Assembly (NCBI GenBank): GCA_900548905.1
Contig: URMK01000016.1
Coordinates: forward strand, 1-64,000
DNA: 64,000 bases
Source of the DNA: an uncultured Lachnospiraceae bacterium
GTDB lineage: Bacteria; Bacillota; Clostridia; Lachnospirales; Lachnospiraceae
Direction of reading: 5' to 3'
Below, one piece after another: positions 35,597-44,193 of the stretch (its first letter is position 1; each line of letters opens with the position of its first letter). The position numbers and the translations under genes are program-made. Below the pieces are notes generated by a model. The model did not search any database and was not told the DNA's origin. It saw only the letters and a program-made list of their open reading frames with translations.

Positions 35597-37309
35597 TTAT
35601 CTGCCGGCAGCCGTCTTATATATTTCAATATAGCGATCAACTCTATAAGAATCAAGTTCGCTCAGATACTGTTCCCAGCCGGATTCGATGTCACGATCCC
35701 CTGTAATAAACTGAACGGTAGCCATACGGACAAAGTTGTTAAGATTCGTCTGGATTTCCGCATAGTCGTCCGCCATGTCCATAGGAATATATACCATATA
35801 ATCCAGTCTTTCTTCCGGTATGTACTGCTCTACCTTTTGGGTATCAAGAGTAATGCGCTGCTCATAATTTCCGGGCAGATAAATATCCTCCGCCTCAGGA
35901 AGCATGGAAAGACGGAAAGAAGCCAAATCCGCCTGCGGCCCTACCCCCATCGTGCCCTTCTTGATCTCCGCACTCTGATCTTCCGTAACGGAATTCACAA
36001 TATATCTGGCTTCACCGCCAAATACATTTTTGGTTCCCTCAGGAGCATAATCCCAGCCAAGCCCCCGTTCTCCATACATACGTTCCATATTGTAATCATC
36101 ATCATAGAAGAACTCATCAATCAGGCGGAAAGCGGCTTCCGGATATTGACAGGTATCTGTAATCACCGCATGGAACCCTTGTATTTCACCCTCATTTGCA
36201 TTCTGTCCCTGACGCCTGAAGCCGTCCGGCCCTGCCACGGGAATTAAAATCTGATAATTTTCCGCCTCTTCCGGGTTGTTATTGTCATACCCCATCCCCG
36301 CATGATCACAGACATACATACCAACCACGTGCGGTTCTGTCCGGATCGTCTGTGCCATCTGATCGTCCTTCTGGGTAAAGGAAGTACCGTCAATCAGCCC
36401 TTCGTCATAAAGACTCTTAATATAACGCAGTCCCTCCCGGTAAGCATCCGTTGACGGAGAAAATTCCACCGTTTTCCCATCGGCGCCGAGACTGAGCCAG
36501 AAATCCGGTTTTACCGTCTGGAAAGACATACCCATCAATGCATATTCGACCATCGTATTCCAGGTAGTCGCACCGATCATTCCGATTTCGTCTTTCTTTC
36601 CGTTTCCGTTAGGATCATCGTTTACGAAAGCCCTTAATACTTCTCTCAGCTCTTCCGTATTTTCAGGCATATCCAGCCCCAGGCTGTCCATCCAGTCCTG
36701 GCGCAGATAGATCTTGGGATAGGCACTGCAGTGATAGCACTCTGAGAAACGTGCGAATCCATAGATTTCCCCATCCGGCGCAATACAGCTCTCCTTAAGT
36801 TTAGGATTCTCATCAAAAATACGCTTCATATTGTTGCCGTACTTATCAATGTAATCGGTAATAGGAAGCAAAACGCCTTCCTTAACCCCATACTGCATAA
36901 CATCGGACTTGGTAAATACGGTCGGCCAGTCCGTCAGAATAAGATCCGGGTAATCCCCGCTGGCCAGCATCAGGTTTCTCTTCTGGAGCGCATCGGAAAG
37001 AGGCGTTGAAATAATATCCATCTTGATATTCGATTTTTCTTCAATCTGTTTTACAAACCGATTCTGTTCCCAATCGATATCAGCCCCACCTTCAATCCAT
37101 ACTTTCAGCGTAATTTTCTCATTCATGATCGGCATTCCGGTGGCGTTAAAACCTTCCGGTCCGGAAGCGTCCGCCACCTCAGAAGACGCTGAAGCAGAAC
37201 CTTCCCCTCCTTTGCTGTCCGCGCCGGTCTCTGTTTTCCCTGACGAACATCCCGCTATGCTTATTACCATACACGCAGATAACAGCAAAGCTAACACTCT
37301 TTTTTTCAT
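35597..37309 (-). CDS. Sugar-binding lipoprotein of ABC transporter 2 (570 aa)
   Basis: Family 1 solute-binding protein of the LplA/YtcQ type. The lipoprotein signal MKKRVLALLLSACMVISIAGC has its Cys at 21, then a Gly/Ser/Ala/Glu-rich linker, and the body begins EKITLKVWIEGGADIDWEQN. ATG at 37309 is supported by AAGGAGG at 9 bases; the longer frame upstream has no such site. It is the third gene of the operon LplB-LplC-binding protein. A stem-loop at 37397-37417 lies just upstream and may raise its level relative to the permeases. Confidence 0.92.
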   Translation of the reverse strand: MKKRVLALLLSACMVISIAGCSSGKTETGADSKGGEGSASASSEVADASGPEGFNATGMPIMNEKITLKVWIEGGADIDWEQNRFVKQIEEKSNIKMDIISTPLSDALQKRNLMLASGDYPDLILTDWPTVFTKSDVMQYGVKEGVLLPITDYIDKYGNNMKRIFDENPKLKESCIAPDGEIYGFARFSECYHCSAYPKIYLRQDWMDSLGLDMPENTEELREVLRAFVNDDPNGNGKKDEIGMIGATTWNTMVEYALMGMSFQTVKPDFWLSLGADGKTVEFSPSTDAYREGLRYIKSLYDEGLIDGTSFTQKDDQMAQTIRTEPHVVGMYVCDHAGMGYDNNNPEEAENYQILIPVAGPDGFRRQGQNANEGEIQGFHAVITDTCQYPEAAFRLIDEFFYDDDYNMERMYGERGLGWDYAPEGTKNVFGGEARYIVNSVTEDQSAEIKKGTMGVGPQADLASFRLSMLPEAEDIYLPGNYEQRITLDTQKVEQYIPEERLDYMVYIPMDMADDYAEIQTNLNNFVRMATVQFITGDRDIESGWEQYLSELDSYRVDRYIEIYKTAAGR

Positions 37310-37396
37310 AGCTACAAATCCTCCTTGTTTTCTGAAGGAAAATGCGAGTCTCTGCGAGCAGAGGATTTTCCTCCTTTTATTTATCCGGAAACCTTT

Positions 37397-37417
37397 CCTT
37401 TCCCGTGACGGGAAAGG
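37397..37417 (-). other. Intercistronic stem-loop
   Basis: A perfect 9-bp palindrome CCTTTCCCG/CGGGAAAGG with a 3-nt loop, without T-run, between the permease stop and the binding-protein start. Such hairpins often protect or set the ratio of binding-protein mRNA. Confidence 0.6.
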
Positions 37418-37444
37418 AGGCCCCAATGATACCCCCCACAGGCC

Positions 37445-38362
37445 TTACCCCTTAATCGCCCCTACCATAATTCCTTTTACAAAATATTTCTGAACGAAAG
37501 GATAAAGCAGCATTACCGGCACAGACCCCACAATAATACTTGAATATTGCAGCAGATATTTTGTTTCCTGCATCTCAAGTTGTTTCGTAACATCAAGAGT
37601 CATGCCTGCCGTGCCCATATTAACCAGAATCTCCCGCAGAACCAGCTGGAGCGGGAACTTGGTATTCGTACTCAGATACATCATTTCATTAAAATAAGAA
37701 TTCCAGTGCCCCACCGCATACAGCAGGACATTCACGGCCAGGATCGGCTTCGCAAGAGGAATGGCAATTTTAATCAGGAATGTAAAATCATCACAGCCAT
37801 CCACGCTGGCACTCTCCTGCACTTCCCCGGGAATTGTGGACTGGAAATAGGTACGGGTAATAATCAGATTCCAGACCGATATAGAGGTCGGTATCACCAG
37901 CGCCCAGATACTGTCAAGCATCCCCAGGTTTTTAATCAGAATATATGTAGGAATCATTCCGCCGTTAAACAGCATGGTAAACGTAAACAAAAGCATGATC
38001 GGATTACGGATCGCCAAATCCTTACGGGAAAGAGGATAGGCTGCCAGCACTGTCATAACCAGATTAATCACAGTACCCACCACCGTATATAAGAGGGAGT
38101 TGCCGAATCCGGACATCAGCAGTTCATGATTGAGAAGCATTTTATAACCGCGCAGGGTAAAATCCACAGGCAGCAGAAAAACCTGACCGGAAAGAAGTGC
38201 TTTCGGCGATGAAAAAGAAGCCGCCACAACATAAATCATGGGAATCAGAATACAGATGACTGATACGGCACACAAAATATGCACCAATGCCATATATAAG
38301 TAATCCTTCGGTTTCGTATAATACCGGACAGACATATTATTTTTTTTAGTTGCCTTTGCCAT
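37445..38362 (-). CDS. lplC: ABC transporter 2 permease, LplC-like (305 aa)
   Basis: MalG-like permease with six spans, the FNGGMIPTYILIKNLGM motif and EAA loop GEVQESASVDGCDDFTFLIKI, and the C-terminus YFVKGIMVGAIKG. The EAA loop has Gly-Cys where most relatives have Gly-Ala. ATG at 38362 follows AAGGAGG. It begins 10 bases after the LplB-like gene stop, in one operon. Confidence 0.93.
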   Translation of the reverse strand: MAKATKKNNMSVRYYTKPKDYLYMALVHILCAVSVICILIPMIYVVAASFSSPKALLSGQVFLLPVDFTLRGYKMLLNHELLMSGFGNSLLYTVVGTVINLVMTVLAAYPLSRKDLAIRNPIMLLFTFTMLFNGGMIPTYILIKNLGMLDSIWALVIPTSISVWNLIITRTYFQSTIPGEVQESASVDGCDDFTFLIKIAIPLAKPILAVNVLLYAVGHWNSYFNEMMYLSTNTKFPLQLVLREILVNMGTAGMTLDVTKQLEMQETKYLLQYSSIIVGSVPVMLLYPFVQKYFVKGIMVGAIKG

Positions 38363-38372
38363 AGCCGCCTCC

Positions 38373-39347
38373 TTACCACAAGCTGGTCTCATTCACTTTT
38401 TTGGAAAACATATTTGCAAGCACGATCAATACCAGATTACATACAGAATTAAACAATCCTACCGCTGTGGCATAGGAATACTGGAAATTAATAAGGCCCC
38501 GTTTGTATACAAATGTGGAAATAATCTCAGAAGACTGCATATTTACCGGATTCTGCATCAAATATACCTTTTCAAACCCCAGGCTCATAATGCTGCCTAC
38601 CGCCAGAATCAACTGAATCACAATCGTTGGCATAATTGCCGGAATGTCAACATTCCAAACTCTTGCGAAACGGCCCGCGCCGTCAATAATCGCGGCCTCT
38701 GTCTGAGATATATCAACGCTCGCAAGTGCCGCAATATAAATAACAGCACTGTATCCCATCCCCTGCCAGACCCCCGACCATACATACAGGCTTCTGAAAA
38801 GTTCCGGCTTTCCCATAAAATCAACGGCCGTCCCTCCTAGCAGGGTAATAATATTGTTGACCAGACCTGTCCGAACCGAAAAAATATTCTGCATGATCCC
38901 AACCAATACCACTGTGGATATGAAATAAGGCAGATAAGTAACCATCTGGACTATTTTCTTATAATGCCGCCCCCGCATTTCATTGATTGCCAATGCAAGC
39001 AGGATAGGCATGGGAAAACTGATGATAAGGCTGTACAGACTGAGAGCAAGTGTATTTCTCATTAAATTCCTGAAATCCGGTGTGGTAAAGAAATTTTTGA
39101 AGTGTTTTAACCCCACCCAGTCGCTCCCCCAGATTCCTCCCCGGATGGAATAATCCTTAAATGCGATAACCGCCCCTCCCATAGGGAGATAAGCAAAAAT
39201 AATCAGATAGGAAACCGGCAAAACCAGCATCAAATATAACTGCCAGTGCCTTTTTACCTCCACAGATATCCTTTTCCGCAAGCTTTTCTTAGCATTCGGC
39301 CGGCTGTTCATAACCATTCCCTTCTCCCTGGTAGTTTTCACCCCCAT
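38373..39347 (-). CDS. lplB: ABC transporter 2 permease, LplB-like (324 aa)
   Basis: MalF-like permease. The N-terminus is basic and followed by LYLMLVLPVSYLIIFAYLPMGGAVIAFKDYS; the EAA loop reads SQTEAAIIDGAGRFARVWNV. ATG at 39347 follows GGGAGGAGG; the longer frame starts without a ribosome site. It is the first gene of the transporter 2 operon and is divergent from the XRE regulator pair, whose operator-like sites lie in the shared 184-bp gap. Confidence 0.92.
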   Translation of the reverse strand: MGVKTTREKGMVMNSRPNAKKSLRKRISVEVKRHWQLYLMLVLPVSYLIIFAYLPMGGAVIAFKDYSIRGGIWGSDWVGLKHFKNFFTTPDFRNLMRNTLALSLYSLIISFPMPILLALAINEMRGRHYKKIVQMVTYLPYFISTVVLVGIMQNIFSVRTGLVNNIITLLGGTAVDFMGKPELFRSLYVWSGVWQGMGYSAVIYIAALASVDISQTEAAIIDGAGRFARVWNVDIPAIMPTIVIQLILAVGSIMSLGFEKVYLMQNPVNMQSSEIISTFVYKRGLINFQYSYATAVGLFNSVCNLVLIVLANMFSKKVNETSLW

Positions 39348-39468
39348 AAACAATTCCTCCTCCCTTATAAAAATAAAATGTAATAGATACGCTTCATACG
39401 CAATGACGGTATGCGGCGCGTATTTCCCTTCCAAACTTCTCTCTATAAATCAGGTTTAAAAGCAATAT

Positions 39469-39522
39469 ACGTTTATGTAACGTATTTTTTTGCAAAAAAT
39501 ATGCTATAGGTCATATAAACGT
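39469..39522. promoter_or_regulatory. Operator-like sites upstream of XRE gene 1
   Basis: ACGTTTATGTAA (39469-39480) faces its inverted copy TCATATAAACGT (39511-39522) across 30 bp. The left site extends into a dyad of its own, ATACGTT-TATGT-AACGTAT. The right copy lies 9 bases before the XRE start codon. The same pair recurs before XRE gene 2. Confidence 0.65.
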
Positions 39523-39531
39523 GAGGTGCGT

Positions 39532-39798
39532 ATGAAAAAAATAAGTTTCGGTGATAATAAAAACGTAATTAATGATAATTTAAAAGCAATCAGGCAGGAA
39601 CGGAATCTGACCCAAAGTGAATTAGCCGCTAAAATGAAAACCTATAATGTTAATTTGGATCAGCAAATGATCAGCAAAATTGAAAACAATACCCGCATTG
39701 TAACAGACTATGAACTGGTTTGTTTCTGTCAGGTTCTTGAAGTGGACGTAAATACGATGCTGCAAAATTTCTACAACAATTTAAAACCAGGTAAATAA
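39532..39798 (+). CDS. XRE-family regulator, copy 1 (88 aa)
   Basis: Small helix-turn-helix DNA-binding protein. The HTH region is LTQSELAAKMKTYNVNLDQQMISKIENN, with a slightly long turn between the two helices, and the rest is a short C-terminal helix pair. About three-quarters of residues match the gene at 39931-40200, including the unusual N-terminus MKKIxFGDNKN. ATG at 39532 follows GTGAGGTG. The AT-rich DNA and duplicated operators suggest a self-regulating acquired unit. It may also control transporter 2, which is divergent from it; this is inference. Confidence 0.85.
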   Translation: MKKISFGDNKNVINDNLKAIRQERNLTQSELAAKMKTYNVNLDQQMISKIENNTRIVTDYELVCFCQVLEVDVNTMLQNFYNNLKPGK

Positions 39799-39853
39799 AA
39801 CACTAGTGAGATTTACCTATTTTTTTTAGTTACTTAATGCCAAAATGTACAAT

Positions 39854-39920
39854 ACGTTTATGTGACGTATTATAACTCATGTTTCATGATAAAGTCAATA
39901 AAAATAAGTCACATAAACGT
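39854..39920. promoter_or_regulatory. Operator-like sites upstream of XRE gene 2
   Basis: ACGTTTATGTGA (39854-39865) and its exact inverted copy TCACATAAACGT (39909-39920) across 43 bp; the left site is again a dyad (ATACGT..ACGTAT). The right site ends 10 bases before the start codon. Same arrangement as before copy 1. Confidence 0.65.
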
Positions 39921-39930
39921 AGGAAACGAA

Positions 39931-40200
39931 ATGAAGAAAATAACTTTTGGCGATAACAAAAATATAATTGGGAAAAATCTGAAAAGCATAAGAAAAGAAA
40001 GGCATTTGACACAGGGTGAACTGGCTGCCAAAATGCAGACTTTTAATGTTAATATTGACCAACAAATGATCAGCAAAATTGAAAATAACGCCCGTATTGT
40101 AACAGATTATGAATTAGCCAGCCTTTGTTACATTCTTGGAGTTGATATCAATGCTATGCTGCAAAATATAGACGAGGTTTTACGAATAAATAAAACATAG
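39931..40200 (+). CDS. XRE-family regulator, copy 2 (89 aa)
   Basis: Paralogue of the gene at 39532-39798, with the same N-terminus (MKKITFGDNKN), HTH (LTQGELAAKMQTFNVNIDQQMISKIENN) and VTDYEL segment; the last about 15 residues differ. ATG at 39931 follows GTAGGAAACG. A tandem duplication that included the promoter/operator region explains the pair. Whether the two form heterodimers is unknown. A weak hairpin (CAGGGGCCGG/CCGACCCCTG, 40218-40243) follows its stop. Confidence 0.85.
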   Translation: MKKITFGDNKNIIGKNLKSIRKERHLTQGELAAKMQTFNVNIDQQMISKIENNARIVTDYELASLCYILGVDINAMLQNIDEVLRINKT

Positions 40201-40314
40201 CACTTACCGGCAACAGACAGGGGCCGGTTTTCCCCGACCCCTGCGTAATGATCTGTGCGTCTGGTACGGTACCGGACAGGATACCCCGGCAAACGGGAGC
40301 TTCCCCCTTCCCAC

Positions 40315-41556
40315 CTACTGAAAATGTCTGCAATATCCCCGCACCGTCAGGCCCGCAAACACCGGAATTTCCGCTAAGGCCGCGCCAAGAATCACGAAAG
40401 GTGCCCACAGGCTGTATCCGCCTATATGCAGGAAATTAAAATTGGTTACCTCCGAAGCAAAACCTCCCAATATCGAGATACCTCCCGACGGCAGAATGCA
40501 CCGCAGCCAGGACACCCCATTTCCTGAAGAGGCCATAAACAAAATGATGGGACTGAGAAAAAACAACAGCGACAGAGCCAGCGCGCTTACCGTGGTTTTA
40601 CAACGCGAGGAAAGAAACAGCGTAAAACAGACAGACGCCAGCAGGCATGCAAAACCGGCCGCAGTCACAATGAGCTGAAGCTGCCCGATATTCAAATCGC
40701 TCAAGCTCACCGTGGAAAAGACCAGCTGCATGGAACTTTTCAGCATATCCCAGCCGAAAAAGCTGTTGGAAAGGAACAGATGCCAGGACGCACACAGGAG
40801 AAAGGAAACGGATGTGATCACCAGCGCAGCCGCCAGCTTCACTACCGCCAGCCTCCCTTTTCCATACCTGGTACAGCGCAGGATATCATCCGCATGGGTC
40901 TGGTAATCGGCGGAATAAACCGGTGCGGCGATAATAACACAGAACAGCGTCAAAAGAAATACCGTGAGCATCTGGTAATCATAGGCATTTGTGCTGTAGC
41001 CCGGATAATAAGTAAAAGGCATTTTTACCTTTGCATACATCTTCTCCGCCTGTTGTGCCGCCTCCGGATGATTTTTCTGCTCCAGCTTCATCAGGTCGTT
41101 AAGATGGACAGGACACTGTTCATAAAACGAATCCATCCATTCCGGATCCAGGCCGATTATTCCGGGTGCCATACCCGTTTCCGCATCTGCATACACCTCC
41201 GTTATCCTGGAAAGAAGGGGCGCCACAGGAAGTATTTTTTCCACGTAAACCTCTGTGGGCAGCTGATAAGCGTAGGTCTTATCATATTCCGCAAGCATCT
41301 GCCCGGCGGTTTCAACCGCTTTCTTCAGCTGTTCCTGTGTGATCTCCCCGGACAGCCCCGCCTGGGCCTGCTTTGTCAGCCGGATTGCATCCAGCCCCGT
41401 GATTTCCTGTTCCTTTCCCTCTTCTCCGATATTCCTGATTTCAAATGTCACCGGCAGCCAGGCCATCAGCGAAGACAGCCCAAAGGCGGCCAGCAGCAGA
41501 ATCCAGGTTGTCCTGGTGTGCAGTACTCTCTTTATTTCCAACCGGAACAATCTCAT
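40315..41556 (-). CDS. ABC-2 type transporter permease (413 aa)
   Basis: Membrane subunit of an ABC exporter. The first span is at about 15-34, followed by an outside domain to about residue 195 and five more spans in the C-terminal half (VFLLTLFCVIIAAPVYSADY, VVKLAAALVITSVSFLLCA and later ones). This one-plus-large-loop-plus-five layout is typical of ABC-2 permeases. Start ATG overlaps the ATPase stop (ATGA). With the ECF sigma factor and six-span protein upstream it forms a four-gene operon. The substrate is unknown. Confidence 0.85.
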   Translation of the reverse strand: MRLFRLEIKRVLHTRTTWILLLAAFGLSSLMAWLPVTFEIRNIGEEGKEQEITGLDAIRLTKQAQAGLSGEITQEQLKKAVETAGQMLAEYDKTYAYQLPTEVYVEKILPVAPLLSRITEVYADAETGMAPGIIGLDPEWMDSFYEQCPVHLNDLMKLEQKNHPEAAQQAEKMYAKVKMPFTYYPGYSTNAYDYQMLTVFLLTLFCVIIAAPVYSADYQTHADDILRCTRYGKGRLAVVKLAAALVITSVSFLLCASWHLFLSNSFFGWDMLKSSMQLVFSTVSLSDLNIGQLQLIVTAAGFACLLASVCFTLFLSSRCKTTVSALALSLLFFLSPIILFMASSGNGVSWLRCILPSGGISILGGFASEVTNFNFLHIGGYSLWAPFVILGAALAEIPVFAGLTVRGYCRHFQ

Positions 41557-42464
41557 CGTTTTTTTCCTCCTTTCGTCCTGTCCGTTTCTTCCCCTTCTTT
41601 ATCGGTCCCCTGGGGAAAAAGCCAGAGATACAGATCCTCCAGCCGGGGTTCCTGCCAAACACCGCTTTCCGTTTTATCCCCCAGATAACGGATCGTAATC
41701 TCTCCGTCCGGCTCGTTTTTCAAATTGACGATACGAAGCCTTTTTTCATATTCCATAAGCATCCCGGCCGGGATCTTTTCGGAAAAAACCTTTCCTTCCA
41801 TACGCGTTACCAGTTCCTGGGTGGTCCCGGTTTCTATGATCCTTCCATCCTTCATAATGGCATTTTTCATAGCAATGTATTCCACATCCGGCACGATATG
41901 GGTGGATATCACCACGATCCTGTCATGGGCAAATTCGGAAAGCAGGTTGCGGAAGCGAACCCGTTCTCCCGGATCCAGACCGCTTGTGGGTTCATCCAGA
42001 ATCAGGATTTCCGGCTCATTTAACAGTGCCTGAGCAATCCCCACCCGCCTTTTCATACCTCCCGAAAGCTTCACAATCTTTTTGTTCCTCACATCCTTCA
42101 GGGTCAGCGTTTCCAGCAGCTCTCCTATTTTTTCCCGGGACTGCCCGGGCTTAAGCCCCTTCAGGGCCGCGATATATTCCAGATAATCCCGGACGGTAAA
42201 TTCCGGATAGAAACCGAATTCCTGGGGCAGGTATCCGAAGATATCCCGATACGCCTCGCCCAGGCTGTCTATCCGCACGCCGTCATAGGTAATCCGCCCT
42301 TCATCCGGCTTCAGGAGTCCCGCTATCATACGCATCAGCGTTGTTTTACCCGCCCCATTGGCGCCAAGAAGCCCCCAGACACCGGGCGTTATCCGCAAAG
42401 AGACACTATCCACCGCTTTTTTATCCTGAAAGCGCTTGCTCACCTGTTCCAAACATAATTCCAT
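41553..42464 (-). CDS. ABC transporter ATP-binding protein (303 aa)
   Basis: ATPase of the ABC-2 exporter. Walker A GANGAGKTT at 34-42, signature LSGGMKRR at 133-140, Walker B ILILDEPTSGLDPG with Asp157-Glu158, switch His in STHIVPDVEYIA. A C-terminal extension of about 90 residues ends in a charged tail (TDKEGEETDRTKGGKKR). It is of the NatA/CcmA-like exporter type. GAGG precedes ATG; its stop overlaps the permease start by four bases. Confidence 0.92.
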   Translation of the reverse strand: MELCLEQVSKRFQDKKAVDSVSLRITPGVWGLLGANGAGKTTLMRMIAGLLKPDEGRITYDGVRIDSLGEAYRDIFGYLPQEFGFYPEFTVRDYLEYIAALKGLKPGQSREKIGELLETLTLKDVRNKKIVKLSGGMKRRVGIAQALLNEPEILILDEPTSGLDPGERVRFRNLLSEFAHDRIVVISTHIVPDVEYIAMKNAIMKDGRIIETGTTQELVTRMEGKVFSEKIPAGMLMEYEKRLRIVNLKNEPDGEITIRYLGDKTESGVWQEPRLEDLYLWLFPQGTDKEGEETDRTKGGKKR

Positions 42465-42582
42465 AATAACCTCGATTCCCGGAAAATCCTTTCCGCTGCG
42501 TTATAACAGTTCCGATACATCCGATCCGTTACATTTCTTTCCTGATTCCCTCCCCCAGAGATACAGCCTGCGAGGTACGGTA

Positions 42583-43389
42583 TTATATCCCGCACAGAGC
42601 ATAAGCCCTGTGCAGCTGTCCATACTGCCGTACCATAAAAGCCAGAAGACAAAGACATACAAGCCCCCATCCGGCTGTGAACGTCTGGCGGAAAAAGACC
42701 GGATAGTATTCACTGCATATCCCGAAGACCAGCAGCAGGGCGGCGCATACACAGACGCTGCTGAGGGGAAAATAACGCAGTTTTAAATGGACCAGCAGAT
42801 AAAACAGGACCGCTGCTGCCGCAAGAAACGGGACCGCCAGATACAGTACCGCGCTGCCGTACTCCAAAGGCGTTTTACGGACCGTGAGAACCAACAGCAT
42901 AAGAAGGCCGGCCATATCCCCCACCCCGGCAAGAACGATCCAGGAGGCCAGCAGCTTTCCCGCAGACATCCTGGAAGCCGCCTCTGTTTCATACATCCGG
43001 CAGCGCAGGGATCTCTGCAGGAAAGGAATCGCCGTCATGGCAACCATTACCGCGCAGCAGCATAGCAGGAACGGGATTTTATCCTTGTTGATCTGATATA
43101 TATCCCCGTAAACCCGGAAAAGGAAAATGCCCGCAGCCCCAAACAGCACGGCTTGCAGAATCCATATTTTCCATCCGGTAAACCGAATCTGCAAAAGCAG
43201 GAATTCCCCGAACCCTATTCTTTCCCGCTTTTTTCTTGAAGCTAAGGATATCCCCCGGAGCAAGGCATCCGTTGTTTTACCATATTCCTCCTGTACGGCG
43301 GCTATTGTCCTTTCCATGCCGTCCCTATCCCGGCCGGCCTCCGCCGCTTTCAGTTGTTCTCTCAGCTGCTTTTTCCAGTTATTTCCCAT
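42583..43389 (-). CDS. Six-span membrane protein in the sigma-factor operon (268 aa)
   Basis: Not assigned to a named family. Residues 1-70 are charged and cytoplasmic (KKQLREQLKAAEAGRDRDGMERTIAAVQEE), followed by about six membrane spans. The position directly after the ECF sigma gene, plus the cytoplasmic N-terminal helix region, makes it a candidate anti-sigma factor or sensor, but it lacks the zinc-binding H-x3-C-x2-C of classical ZAS anti-sigmas. AGGAGGGGCC precedes ATG. It sits 51 bases after the sigma stop and about 120 bases before the ATPase gene. Confidence 0.75.
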   Translation of the reverse strand: MGNNWKKQLREQLKAAEAGRDRDGMERTIAAVQEEYGKTTDALLRGISLASRKKRERIGFGEFLLLQIRFTGWKIWILQAVLFGAAGIFLFRVYGDIYQINKDKIPFLLCCCAVMVAMTAIPFLQRSLRCRMYETEAASRMSAGKLLASWIVLAGVGDMAGLLMLLVLTVRKTPLEYGSAVLYLAVPFLAAAAVLFYLLVHLKLRYFPLSSVCVCAALLLVFGICSEYYPVFFRQTFTAGWGLVCLCLLAFMVRQYGQLHRAYALCGI

Positions 43390-43440
43390 GGCCCCTCCTC
43401 CTTCCTGAATCTCATACCGGTACAGACAAACCGGTACGGA

Positions 43441-43947
43441 TTATTGTCGCATCTCCTCTTTCAGCTGCTTTAATGCCCTGCGCAGCCTTGACTGCACCGT
43501 CCGCAGAGGCAGATCCAGCACGGCTCCTATTTCCCCAAGCGTCAGCTCCTGTGCAAAACGCAGCAGCACAATTTCTTTCAAATTCTCAGGCAGCCCTCCC
43601 ACAAGCAGACAGAAATCCACCTCTTCCTCCGCCCGGACGAATTCCCGCTCCGTATATTCCAGTTCCTCCGGCAAAGGCTCCGCCCTCTTTTTCCGCCACA
43701 AATCAATACAGGTGTTTTTTGCTATCTGATACAAAAGAGGCTTGAATTTCCCCTTATGCTCATACCTGTCAAGCAAACGGACCGCCTTCAGAAAGGTCTC
43801 CTGCGCCGCATCCTCCGCCGCCATCCGGTCGGATGCATGCCACAGGCAATACCTCAGTATTTCCGGATAGTACAGCTTCACCAGATCCTCCAGCGCCGTT
43901 TTCTCACCCTGCTTCAGTTTTTTAAATAATTCATCTTCACGCGTCAA
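43441..43947 (-). CDS. ECF-type RNA polymerase sigma factor (168 aa)
   Basis: Sigma-70 region 2 spans YYPEILRYCLWHASDRMAAEDAAQETFLKAVR and the -10 recognising FKPLLYQIAKNTCIDLWRKK; region 4 is LPENLKEIVLLRFAQELTLGEIGAVLDL with LRTVQSRLRRALKQLKEEM. Length is right for an ECF sigma. The start codon is TTG at 43947, with GGGAGG six bases away, so initiation may be weak. It heads a four-gene operon with a membrane protein and ABC-2 exporter and probably switches on that operon under envelope stress. The promoter region before it (43948-44020) has no obvious ECF-type signature that I could fix. Confidence 0.92.
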   Translation of the reverse strand: MTREDELFKKLKQGEKTALEDLVKLYYPEILRYCLWHASDRMAAEDAAQETFLKAVRLLDRYEHKGKFKPLLYQIAKNTCIDLWRKKRAEPLPEELEYTEREFVRAEEEVDFCLLVGGLPENLKEIVLLRFAQELTLGEIGAVLDLPLRTVQSRLRRALKQLKEEMRQ

Positions 43948-44022
43948 GTGTTTCCTCCCGAGGGCGTCCCCTCTATCTATATAAACGATTGAAAAGAGGG
44001 AAAATGATTAAGATTCTAAAAA

Positions 44023-44148
44023 GTCAAATACCCCGCAGCTCGCTGCGGGGTATTTGACCCTCGCGGCAGTCGCCAAGTGGATGCACTCGTGCATCCGTTT
44101 GGCTCGTTGCCCGCGGGAATAAATGGCAGGTATCCCGTTACCTGCCAT
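44023..44148 (-). repeat. Cluster of three palindromes (structured 3' region/terminator)
   Basis: Three hairpins in 126 bases. (1) 44023-44058, a perfect 16-bp stem with a 4-nt loop, followed on the minus strand by TTTTT; it should terminate the hydrolase gene. (2) 44072-44103, a GCCAA/TTGGC outer and GGATGCA/TGCATCC inner stem, itself enclosed by imperfect GCGG/CCGC and CCC/GGG pairings (about 44058-44117). (3) 44123-44148, a perfect 10-bp stem ATGGCAGGTA/TACCTGCCAT. This is far more structure than a terminator needs; a dispersed palindromic element or structured RNA is likely. Confidence 0.65.
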
Positions 44149-44193
44149 CCTGCTATCACTCTGAATGCCGAAAGCTTTCCTTCAACTACATAT

